Below, in pieces: positions 25,001-38,000 of a stretch of 64,000 nucleotides of DNA. The position numbers were made by a program, and so were the translations under genes. Position 1 is the stretch's first letter. Each line of letters begins with the position of its first letter. This DNA is from Nansenia antarctica (Eukaryota > Chordata > Actinopteri > Argentiniformes > Microstomatidae). The stretch covers positions 31,252,193 to 31,316,192 of the forward strand of contig OZ022349.1 of assembly GCA_963989245.1 (NCBI GenBank), given 5' to 3'. The notes under the pieces are model-generated. The model had not been told where the DNA came from. It saw nothing but the letters and a program-made list of their open reading frames with translations, and did no database searches.

Positions 25001-28000
25001 CCTCCTCCCTCCCTCCCTAGAACACAATACACCTCCTCCCTCCCTCCCTAGAACACAATACACCACCTCCCTCCCTCCCTAGAACACAATACACCTCCTC
25101 CCTCCCCCCCTAGAACACAATACACCTCCTCCCTCCCTAGAACACAATACACCACCTCCCTCCCTAGGACACAATACACCTCTTCCCTCCCTCCCTAGAA
25201 CACAATACACCACCTCCCTCCCTCCCTAGAATACAATACACCTCCTCCCTCCCTCCCTAGAACACAATACACCTCCTCCCTCCCTCCCTAGAACACAATA
25301 CACCACCTCCCTCCCTAGAACACAATACACCACCTCCCTCCCTCCCTAGAACACAATACACCACCTCCCTCCCCCCAGAACACAATACACCTCCTCCCTC
25401 CCTCCCTAGAACACAATACACCACCCCCTCCCCCCCTAGAACACAATACACCACCTCCCTCCTTCCCTAGAACACAATACACCAGCTCCCTCCCTCCCTA
25501 GAACACAATACACTTCCTCCCTCCTTCCCTAGAACACAATACACCACCTCCCTCCCTCCGTAGAACACAATACACCACCTCCCTCCCCCCTAGAACACAA
25601 TGCACCACCTCCCTCCCCCCTAGAACACAATACACCACCTCCCTCCCTCCCTCGAACACAATACACCACCTCCCTCCCTAGAACACAATACACCACCTCC
25701 CCCCTCACTAGAACACAATCTACCTCCTCCCTCCCTCCCTAGAACACAATACACCACCTCCCTCCCTAGAACACAATACACCACCCCCCTCCCCCCCTAG
25801 AACACAATACACCACCTCCCTCCCCCCAGAACACAATACACCACCTCCCTCCCTCCCTCGAACACAATACACCACCTCCCTCCCTCCCTAGAACACAATA
25901 CACCACCTCCCCCCTCACTAGAACACAATACACCACCTCCCTCCCCCCTAGAACACAATACACCACCTCCCTCCCTCCCTAGAACACAATACACCTCCTC
26001 CCTCCCTAGAACACAATACACCACCTCCCTCCCTAGAACACAATACACCACCTCCCTCCCTCCCTAGAACACAATACACCTTCTCCCTCCCTCCCTAGAA
26101 CACAATACACCACCTCCCTCCCTCCCTAGAACACAATACACAACCTCCCTCCCTCCCTAGGACACAATACACCACCTCCCTCCCTCCCTAGGACACAATA
26201 CACCACCTCCCTCCCTCCCTAGGACACAATACACCACCTCCCTCCCTCCCTAGAACACAATACACCTCCTCCCTCCCTCCCTAGAACACAATACACCACC
26301 TCCCTCCCTAGAACACAATACACCACCTCCCTCCCTCCCTAGAACACAATTCACCACCTCCCTCCCTCCCTAGAACACAATACACCACCTCCCTCCCTAG
26401 AACACAAAACACCACCTTCCTCCCTAGGACACAATACACCACCTCCCTCCCTCCCTAGAACACAATACAACACCTCCCTCCCTCCCTAGAACACAATACA
26501 CCACCTCCCTCCCTCCCTAGAACACAATACACCACCTCCCTCCCTCCCTAGAACACAATACACCACCTCCCTCCCCCCAGAACACAATACACCTCCTCCC
26601 TCCCTCCCTAGAACACAATACACCACCCCCTCCCCCCCTAGAACACAATACACCACCTCCCTCCTTCCCTAGAACACAATACACCAGCTCCCTCCCTCCC
26701 TAGAACACAATACACTTCCTCCCTCCTTCCCTAGAACACAATACACCACCTCCCTCCCTCCGTAGAACACAATACACCACCTCCCTCCCCCCTAGAACAC
26801 AATGCACCACCTCCCTCCCCCCTAGAACACAATACACCACCTCCCTCCCTCCCTCGAACACAATACACCACCTCCCTCCCTAGAACACAATACACCACCT
26901 CCCCCCTCACTAGAACACAATCTACCTCCTCCCTCCCTCCCTAGAACACAATACACCACCTCCCTCCCTAGAACACAATACACCACCCCCCTCCCCCCCT
27001 AGAACACAATACACCACCTCCCTCCCCCCAGAACACAATACACCACCTCCCTCCCTCCCTCGAACACAATACACCACCTCCCTCCCTCCCTAGAACACAA
27101 TACACCACCTCCCCCCTCACTAGAACACAATACACCACCTCCCTCCCCCCTAGAACACAATACACCACCTCCCTCCCTCCCTAGAACACAATACACCTCC
27201 TCCCTCCCTAGAACACAATACACCACCTCCCTCCCTAGAACACAATACACCACCTCCCTCCCTCCCTAGAACACAATACACCTTCTCCCTCCCTCCCTAG
27301 AACACAATACACCACCTCCCTCCCTCCCTAGAACACAATACACAACCTCCCTCCCTCCCTAGGACACAATACACCACCTCCCTCCCTCCCTAGGACACAA
27401 TACACCACCTCCCTCCCTCCCTAGGACACAATACACCACCTCCCTCCCTCCCTAGAACACAATACACCTCCTCCCTCCCTCCCTAGAACACAATACACCA
27501 CCTCCCTCCCTAGAACACAATACACCACCTCCCTCCCTCCCTAGAACACAATTCACCACCTCCCTCCCTCCCTAGAACACAATACACCACCTCCCTCCCT
27601 ATAACACAAAACACCACCTTCCTCCCTAGGACACAATACACCACCTCCCTCCCTCCCTAGAACACAATACAACACCTCCCTCCCTCCCTAGAACACAATA
27701 CACCACCTCCCTCCCTCCCTAGAACACAATACACCACCTCCCTCCCTCCCTAGAACACAATACACCACCTCCCTCCCTAGAACACAATACACCACCTACC
27801 TCCCTCCGTAGAACACAATGCACCACCTCCCTCTGTCCCTAGAACACAATACACCTCCTCCCTCCCTCCCTAGAACACAATACACCTCCTCCCTCCCTCC
27901 CTAGAACACAATACACCTCCTCCCTCCCTCCCTAGAACACAATACACCACCTCTTTCCCCCCTAGGACACAATACACCACCTCCCTCCCTAGAACACAAT

Positions 28001-31000
28001 ACACCACCTCCCTCCCTCTCTAGAACACAATACACCTCCTCCCTCCCTCCCTCCCTCGAACACAATACACCACCTCTTTCCCCCCTAGGACACAATACAC
28101 CACCTCCCTCCCTAGAACACAATACACCACCTCCCTCCCTCCCTAGAACACAATACACCTCCTCCCTCCCTAGGACACAATAGACCACCTCCCTCCCTAG
28201 GACACAATAGACCACCTCCCTCCCTAGAACACAATACACCACCTCCCTCCCTCCCTAGAACACAATACACCACCTCCCTCCCTAGAACACAATACACCAC
28301 CTCCCTCCCTCCCTAGAACACAATACACCACCTCCCTCCCTAGAACACAATACACCACCTCCCTCCCTAGGACACAATACACCTCTTCCCTCCATCCCTA
28401 GAACACAATACACCACCTCCCTCCCTCCCTAGAACACAATACACCTCCTCCCTCCCTAGAACACAATATACCACCTCCCTCCCTCCCTAGAACACAATAC
28501 ACCTCTCCCTCCCCCCTAGAACACAATACACCTCCTCCCTCCCTAGAACACAATACACCACCTCCCTCCCTCCCTAGAACACAATACACCTCCTCCCTCC
28601 CTCCCTAGGACACAATACACCACCTCCCTCCCTAGAACACAATACACCTCCTCTCTCCCTCTCTAGAACACAATACACCTCCTCCCTCCCTCCCTCCCTA
28701 GAACACAATACACCACCTCCCTCCCTAGAACACAATACACCACCTCCCTCCCTCCCTAGAACACAATACACCTCCTCCCTCCCTAGGACACAATAGACCA
28801 CCTCCCTCCCTCCCTAGGACACAATAGACCACCTCCCTCCCTCCCTAGAACACAATTCACCACCTCCCTCCCTCCCTAGAACACAATACACCACCTCCCT
28901 CCCTAGAACACAATACACCACCTCCCTCCCTAGAACACAATACACCACCTCCCTCCCTAGAACACAATACACCACCTCCCTCCCTAGGACACAATACACC
29001 TCTTCCCTCCCTCCCTAGAACACAATACACCACCTCCCTCCCTAGAACACAATACACCACCTCCCTCCCTAGGACACAATACACCTCTTCCCTCCCTCCC
29101 TAGAACACAATACACCACCTCCCTCCCTAGAACACAATACACCACCTCCCTCCCTCCCTAGAACACAATACACCTCCTCCCTCCCTAGAACACAATATAC
29201 CACCTCCCTCCCTCCCTAGAACACAATACACCTCTTCCCTCCCTCCCTAGAACACAATACACCACCTCCCTCCCCCCCTAGAACACAATACACCTCCTCC
29301 CTCCCTAGAACACAATATACCACCTCCCTCCCTCCCTAGAACACAATACACCTCTCCCTCCCCCCTAGAACACAATACACCTCCTCCCTCCCTAGAACAC
29401 AATACACCACCTCCCTCCCCCCCTAGAACACAATACACCACCTCCCTCCCTAGGACACAATACACCTCTTCCCTCCCTCCCTAGAACACAATACACCACC
29501 TCCCTCCCTAGAACACAATACACCACCTCCCTCCCTAGAACACAATACACCACCTCCCTCCCTCCCTAGAACACAATACACCTCCTCCCTCCCTAGAACA
29601 CAATACACCACCTCCCTCCCTCCCTAGAACACAATACACCTCCTCCCTCCCTAGGACACAATAGACCACCTCCCTCCCTCCCTAGGACACAATAGACCAC
29701 CTCCCTCCCTCCCTAGAACACAATTCATCACCTCCCTCCCTCCCTAGAACACAATACACCACCTCCCTCCCTAGAACACAATACACCACCTCCCTCCCTA
29801 GGACACAATACACCTCTTCCCTCCCTCCCTAGAACACAATACACCACCTCCCTCCCTAGGACACAATACACCTCTTCCCTCCCTCCCTAGAACGCAATAC
29901 ACCACCTCCCTTCCTAGAACACAATACACCACCTCCCTCCCTCCCTAGAACACAATACACCTCCTCCCTCCCTAGAACACAATATACCACCTCCCTCCCT
30001 CCCTAGAACACAATACACCTCTCCCTCCCCCCTAGAACACAATACACCTCCTCCCTCCCTAGAACACAATACACCACCTCCCTCCCCCCCTAGAACACAA
30101 TACACCACCTCCCTCCCCCCCTAGAACACAATACACCTCCTCCCTCCCTAGAACACAATACACCACCTCCCTCCCTCCCTAGAACACAATACACCTCCTC
30201 CCTCCCTAGAACACAATACACCACCTCCCTCCCTCCCTAGAACACAATACACCACCTCCCTCCCCCTCTAGAACACAATACACCACCTCCCTCCCTCTCT
30301 AGAACACAATACACCTCCTCCCTCCCTCCCTAGAACACAATACACCACCTCCCTCCCTCCCTAGAACACAATACACCACCTCCCTCCCTCCCTAGAACAC
30401 AATACACCACCTCCCTCCCTCCCTAGAACACAATACACCACCTCCCTCCCTCCCTAGAACACAATACACCACCTCCCTCCCTCCCTAGAACACAATACAC
30501 CACCTCCCTCCCTCCCTAGAACACAATACACCACCTCCCTCCCTAGAACACAATACACCACCTCCCTCCCTCCCTAGAACACAATACACCATCTCCCTCC
30601 CTCCTTAGAACACAATACACCTCCTCCCTCCCCTCCCTCCCTAGAACACAATACACCACCTCCCTCCCTCCATAGAACACAATACACCACCTCCCTCCCT
30701 AGAACACAATACTCCACCTCCCTCCCTCCCTCGAACACAATACACCACCTCCCTCCCTCCCTAGAACACAATACACCACCTCCCCCCCTCACTAGAACAC
30801 AATACACCACCTCCCTCCCTCCCTAGAACACAATACACCACCTCCCTCCCTCTCTAGAACACAATACACCACCTCCCTCCCTCTCTAGAACACAATACAC
30901 CACCTCCCTCCCTCCCTATAGAACACACTACACCACCTCCCTCCCTCCCTAGAACACAATACACCACCTCCCTCCCTAGGACACAATACACCACCTCCCT

Positions 31001-33814
31001 CCCTAGAACACATTACACCACCTCCCTCCCTAGAACACAATACACCACCTCCCTCTCTCCCTAGAACACAATACACCTCCTCCCTCCCTCTCTAGAACAC
31101 AATACACCTCCTCCCTCCCTCCCTAGGACACAATACACCACCTCCCTCCCTCCCTAGAACACAATACACCACCTCCCTCCCTCCCTAGAACACAATACAC
31201 CTTCTCCCTCCCTAGAACACAATACACCACCTCCCTCCCTCCCTAGAACACAATACACCTCCTCCCTCCCTAGAACACAATACACCACCTCCCTCCCTCC
31301 CTAGAACACAATACACCTCTCCCTCCCCCCTAGAACACAATACACCTCCTCCCTCCCTAGAACACAATACACCACCTCCCTCCCTCCCTAGAACACAATA
31401 CACCTCCTCCCTCCCTAGAACACAATACACCACCTCCCTCCCTCCCTAGAACACAATACACCACCTCCCTCCCTCCCTAGAACACAATACACCACATCCC
31501 TCCCCCCCTAGAACACAATACACCACCTCCCTCCCTCCCTAGAACACAATACACCACCTCCCTACCTAGGACACAATACACCACCTCCCTCCCTCCCTAG
31601 AACACAATACACCACATCCCTCCCTCCCTAGAACACAATACACCACCTCCCTCCCTCCCTAGGACACAATACACCACCTCCCTCCCTCCCTAGAACACAA
31701 TACACCTCCTCCCTCCCTCCCTAGAACACAATACACCACCTCCCTCCCTCCCTAGAACACAATACACCACCTCCCTCCCTCCCTAGAACACAATACACCA
31801 CCTCCCTCCCTCCCTAGAACACAATACACCACCTCCCTCCCTCCCTAGAACACAATACACCACCTCCCTCCCTAGAACACAATACACCACCTCCCTCCCT
31901 CCCTAGAACACAATACACCACCTCCCTCCCTAGAACACAATACACCACCTCCTTCCCTCCCTAGAACACAATACACCACCTCCCTCCCTAGAACACAATA
32001 CACCATCTCCCTCCCTCCCTAGAACACAATACACCTCCTCCCTCCCCTCCCTCCCTAGAACACAATACACCACCTCCCTCCCTCCATAGAACACAATACA
32101 CCACCTCCCTCCCTCCCTAGAACACAATACTCCACCTCCCTCCCTCCCTCGAACACAATACACCACCTCCCTCCCTCCCTAGAACACAATACACCACCTC
32201 CCCCCCTCACTAGAACACAATACACCACCTCCCTCCCTCCCTAGAACACAATACACCACCTCCCTCCCTCCCTAGAACACAATACACCACCTCCCTCCCT
32301 CCCTAGAACACAATACACCACCTCCCTCCCTCCCTATAAAACACAATACACCACCTCCCTCCCTAGAACACAATACACCACCTCCCTCCCTAGGACACAA
32401 TACACCACCTCCCTCCCTAGAACACATTACACCACCTCCCTCCCTAGAACACAATACACCACCTCCCTCTCTCCCTAGAACACAATACACCTCCTCCCTC
32501 CCTCTCTAGAACACAATACACCACCTCCCTCCCTCCCTAGAACACAATACACCTCCTCCCTCCCTCCCTAGGACACAATACACCTCCTCCCTCCCTCCCT
32601 AGAACACAATACACCACCTCCCTCCCTCCCTAGAACACAATACACCACCTCCCTCCCTAGAACACAATACACCACCTCCCTCCCTAGAACACAATACACC
32701 ACCTCCCTCCCTCCCTAGGACACAATACACCACCTCCCTCCCTCCCTAGGACACAATACACCACCTCCCTCCCTAGAACACAATACACCACCTCCCTCCC
32801 TCCCTAGAACACAATACACCTCCTCCCTCCCTAGGACACAATAGACCACCTCCCTCCCTCCCTAGGACACAATAGACCACCTCCCTCCCTCCCTAGAACA
32901 CAATACACCACCTCCCTCCCTCCCTAGAACACAATACACCACCTCCCTCCCTAGAACACAATACACCACCTCCCTCCCTCCCTAGAACACAATACACCAC
33001 CTCCCTCCCTAGAACACAATACACCACCTCCCTCCCTAGGACACAATACACCTCTTCCCTCCCTCCCTAGAACACAATACACCACCTCCCTCCCTCCCTA
33101 GAACACAATACACCTCCTCCCTCCCTAGAACACAATACACCACCTCCCTCCCTCCCTAGAACACAATACACCTCTCCCTCCCCCCTAGAACACAATACAC
33201 CTCCTCCCTCCCTAGAACACAATACACCACCTCCCTCCCTCCCTAGAACACAATACACCTCCTCCCTCCCTAGAACACAATACACCACCTCCCTCCCTCC
33301 CTAGAACACAATACACCACCTCCCTCCCTCCCTAGAACACAATACACCTCTCCCTCCCCCCCTAGAACACAATACACCACCTCCCTCCCTCCCTAGAACA
33401 CAATACACCACCTCCCTCCCTAGAACACAATACACCACCTCCCTCCCTAGAACACAATACACCACCTCCCTCCCTCCCTAGAACACAATACACCACCTCC
33501 CTCCCTAGAACACAATACACCTCCTCCCTCCCACCCTAGAACACAATACACCTCCTCCCTCCCTAGAACACAATACACCTCCTCCCTCCCTCCCTAGAAC
33601 ACAATACACCTCCTCCCTCCCTCCCTAGAACACAATACACCACCTCCCTCCCTCCCTAGAACACAATACACCTCCTCCCTCCCTCCCTAGAACACAATAC
33701 ACCTCCTCCCTCCCTCCCTAGAACACAATACACCACCTCCTTCCCTCCCTAGAACACAATAGACCACCTCCCTCCCTCCCTAGAACACAATACACCTCCT
33801 CCCTCCCTCCCTAG
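16037..33814. repeat. Giant 27/31-bp minisatellite, left part (17.8 kb)
   Basis: Units read TAGAACACAATACACCACCT followed by two or three CCCTCCC blocks, giving 27 or 31 bp. Variants include TAGGACAC, CACCTCCT, CACTAG and CCCCCC. On the minus strand each 31-bp unit is GGGAGGGAGGGAGG, a run of G tracts. Longer blocks recur nearly unchanged; for example the segment at 17,803-18,027 recurs at 19,622, 21,819 and 23,398, and 25,797-26,051 recurs at 26,999. Open minus-strand frames (VYCVLGRE-like) are repeat artefacts. By length the two parts hold roughly 780 units. Confidence 0.97.
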
Positions 33815-35025
33815 CAGGGGCGGCGCTAGGGGGTGGCTACTGGGGCTCAAGCCCCGGATGTTTTCTGAAAAGCCCCGAATGTTTTACTTTAAAAAAAAAT
33901 AAAATAAAAATAAAAAACTCTCGTGAGTAACGTGCAGTACCGGAGTCCAACAGAGAGGCAGCAGCTGCGCGACATTAGCCTGCATACTGCGTAGCCTACC
34001 CTGCCCTGAAGAAGAAGTGATCTCAATCAGTGCCTGACTTGCAAAAGTGTAAGGATGGATATCCGAAAGTTGTTTTCAACAAAACAAGCGCCAAGAACTG
34101 TTGCAGCAGCCGTATCAGCAGCTGACAACAATGACATCACCAGCAGTGATGACATAGATGATGTTTCAGGTTTGTGAATCTTATTAGAAAGGTGACTGAC
34201 TCACTGACACTACTTTTCCGGTTTGCTAATGCTAGCTGGCTATCATAACATAACGTTATGTTATAATGAAAATGAAACATAGCAAGGCACTGTTACGGTA
34301 CATGGTAAGAAATCAAACAAAGGATAATACTTATGGAATGGAATGGAATGGAATGGAATGGACTTTATTTGAAAAACAGATGGAATGAAGTGGTTATTCA
34401 CTTTATACAAATAAAGTGAATAACAGGCTGATAGTCTTTGATATCTGCACTCTGGTTGACTGAGTAACAAGTGAAAAAGAATGATGTAACGTTAATGTTA
34501 CAGCTAGTAAACATGGAGTAACCACATTAAGTATGCCCTTATGGTAGTATGTATGTATACAGAACATGACTCAAATCTATCCTAAGATGTAACGCTAACT
34601 AACTAAGTTTGTTTAATGTCCCAGGGGGGATTTGATTTCACAGTACTATACACAGGCCAACAATACATGTAATATGTCGTCATATAACACAGGACAATAC
34701 TCTAAATACAATAAGTGGTGAGCACAGAGTCTGCCCTGATATACATACTGTAACATAACTAGCCTCAGCCCATCAATTATGTAATTCTATACAAATATAA
34801 ATGATGGTGACTGGCAGGGGGAGCTACGTGTGCTGACCTCCCTCTGTGCCCAGAACCACCACAATTAGTTTGCTTCATTAAAGGGTGTGAATGTATATGT
34901 GTTCTCCAGTGCCTTTTGTCCGCTTTAAGGTGGTGGTAAGTTGAAGGTTGAAGGCAAAATTTTCCACATTATATTCTCCCTCTGGGCTAAGCCCCGGATC
35001 TCCTACGATCCTAAATCCGCCCCTG
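33815..35025 (+). mobile_element. hAT-like transposon interrupting the giant array
   Basis: Ends CAGGGGCGGCGCTAGG (33,815) and, reversed, CAGGGGCGGATTTAGG (ending 35,025). A perfect 8-bp target duplication CTCCCTAG (33,807-33,814 and 35,026-35,033) is taken from the array unit. Length is 1,211 bp. It keeps a plausible first coding exon (34,055-34,169). It also contains a (GGAAT)n tract with a LINE-like tail in reverse (34,330-34,372) and a 14-bp-stem hairpin at about 34,392-34,423. It is internally deleted and non-autonomous. Confidence 0.93.
34055..34169 (+). pseudogene. First exon of a hAT-type transposase
   Basis: ATG at 34,055 opens 38 codons starting MDIRKLFSTKQAP and ending in an acidic stretch (SSDDIDDVS), then a donor CAG|GTTTGT at 34,170. 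hAT transposases of the Tip100/ZMYM-like group begin with a similar short MDIR-FF segment before the first zinc finger (family knowledge). No further exon is found within the element. Confidence 0.5.
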
Positions 35026-38000
35026 CTCCCTAGAACACAATACACCACCTCCCTCCCTCCCTAGAACACAATACACCACCTCCCTCCCCCCTAGGACACA
35101 ATACACCACCTCCCTCCCTAGAACACAATACACCTCCTCCCTCCCTAGAACACAATACACCTCCTCCCTCCCTAGAACACAATACACCTCCTCCCTCCCT
35201 AGAACACAATACACCACCTCCCTCCCTAGAACACAATACACCTCCTCCCTCCCTAGAACACAATACACCTCCTCCCTCCCTAGAACACAATACACCTCCT
35301 CCCTCCCTAAAACACAATACACCTCCTCCCTCCCTCCCTCCCTAGAACACAATACTCCACCTCCCTCCCTAGAACACAATACACCACCTCCCTCCCTAGA
35401 ACACAATACACCACCTCCCTCCCTAGGACACAATAGACCACCTCCCTCCCTAGAACACAATACACCACCTCCCTCCCTAGAAGACAATACACCACCTCCT
35501 CCCTCCCTCCCTAGAACACAATACACCTCCTCCCTCCCTCCCTAGAACACAATACACCACCTCCTTCCCTAGAACACAATACACCTCCTCCCTCCCTACC
35601 TAGAACACAATACACCTCCTCCCTCCCTCCCTAGAACACAATACACCACCTCCCTCCCTCCCTAGAACACAATACACCTCCTCCCTCCCTAGGACACAAT
35701 AGACCACCTCCCTCCCTAGAACACAATACACCACCTCCCTCCCTAGAAGACAATACACCACCTCCTCCCTCCCTCCCTAGAACACAATACACCTCCTCCC
35801 TCCCTCCCTAGAACACAATACACCACCTCCCTCCCTAGAACACAATACACCTCCTCCCTCCCTACCTAGAACACAATACACCTCCTCCCTCCCTCCCTAG
35901 AACACAATACACCACCTCCCTCCCTCCCTAGAACACAATACACCACCTCCCTCCCCCCCTAGAACACAATACACCTCCTCCCTCCCTAGAACACAATACA
36001 CCTCCTCCCTCCCTCCGTAGGACACAATAGACCACCTCCCTCCCTCCCTAGAACACAATACACCACCTCCCTCCCTCCCTAGACCACAATACACCACCTC
36101 CCTCCCTCCCTAGAACACAATACACCACCTCCCTCCCTAGACCACAATACACCACCTCCCTCCCTCCCTAGAACACAATAGACCACCTCCCTCCCTCCCT
36201 AGAACACAATACACCACCTCCCTCCCTCCCTAGAACACAATACACCACCTCCCTCCCTAGAACACAATACACCTCCTCCCTCCATCCCTAGAACACAATA
36301 CACCTCCTCCCTCCCTCCCTAGAACACAATACACCACCTCCCTCCCTCCCTAGAACACAATACACCTCCTCCCTCCCTCCCTAGAACGCAATACACCACC
36401 TCCCTCCCTCCCTAGAACACAATACACCTCCTCCCTCCCTCCCTAGAACACAATACACCACCTCCCTCCCTAAAACACAATACACCACCTCCCTCCCTCC
36501 CTAGAACACAATACACCTCCTCCCTCCACCCTAGAACACAATACACCACCTCCCTCCCTCCCTAGAACACAATACACCTCCTCCCTCCCTCCCTAGAACA
36601 CAATACACCACCTCCCTCCCTAGAACACAATACCCCACCTCCCTCCCTAGAACACAATACACCTCCTCCCTCCCTCTCTAGAACACAATACACCTCCTCC
36701 CTCCCTCCCTAGAACACAATACACCTCCTCCCTCCACCCTAGAACACAATACACCACCTCCCTCCCTCCCTAGAACACAATACACCTCCTCCCTCCCTCT
36801 CTAGAACACAATACACCTCCTCCCTCCCTCCCTCCCTAGAACACAATACACCACCTCCCTCCCTAGAACACAATACACCACCTCCCTCCCTAGAACACAA
36901 TACACCTCCTCCCTCCCTAGGACACAATAGACCACCTCCCTCCCTCCCTAGGACACAATAGACCACCTCCCTCCCTCCCTAGAACACAATACACCACCTT
37001 TCTCCCTAGAACACAATACACCACCTCCCTCCCTAGAAGACAATACACCACCTCCTCCCTCCCTCCCTAGAACACAATACACCTCCTCCCTCCCTCCCTA
37101 GAACACACTACACCACCTCCCTCCCTAGAACACAATACACCACCTCCCTCCCCCCCTAGAACACAATACACCTCCTCCCTCCCTAGAACAAAATACACCA
37201 CCTCCCTCCCTACCTAGAACACAATACACCACCTCCCTCCCTCCCTAGAACACAATACACCTCCTCCCTCCCTCCGTAGGACACAATAGACCACCTCCCT
37301 CCCTCCCTAGAACACAATACACCACCTCCCTCCCTCCCTAGACCACAAAACACCACCTCCCTCCCTCCCTAGAACACAATAGACCACCTCCCTCCCTCCC
37401 TAGAACACAATACACCACCTCCCTCCCTCCCTAGAACACAATACACCACCTCCCTCCCTACCTAGAACACAATACACCTCCTCCCTCCCTCCCTAGAACA
37501 CAATACACCACCTCCCTCCCTCCCTAGAACACAATACACCACCTCCCTCCCTAGAACACAATACCCCACCTCCCTCCCTAGAACACAATACACCTCCTCC
37601 CTCCCTCTCTAGAACACAATACACCTCCTCCCTCCCTCCCTAGAACACAATACACCTCCTCCCTCCACCCTAGAACACAATACACCACCTCCCTCCCTCC
37701 CTAGAACACAATACACCTCCTCCCTCCCTCTCTAGAACACAATACACCTCCTCCCTCCCTCCCTCCCTAGAACACAATACACCACCTCCCTCCCTAGAAC
37801 ACAATACACCACCTCCCTCCCTAGAACACAATACACCTCCTCCCTCCCTAGGACACAATAGACCACCTCCCTCCCTCCCTAGGACACAATAGACCACCTC
37901 CCTCCCTCCCTAGAACACAATACACCACCTTTCTCCCTAGAACACAATACACCACCTCCCTCCCTAGAAGACAATACACCACCTCCTCCCTCCCTCCCTA

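Noticed and set aside
16430..38000. Dozens of minus-strand frames rich in VYCVLGRE and GGVLCSRE
   Set aside because: They are translations of the 27/31-bp minisatellite in all frames; no non-repeat sequence is included.
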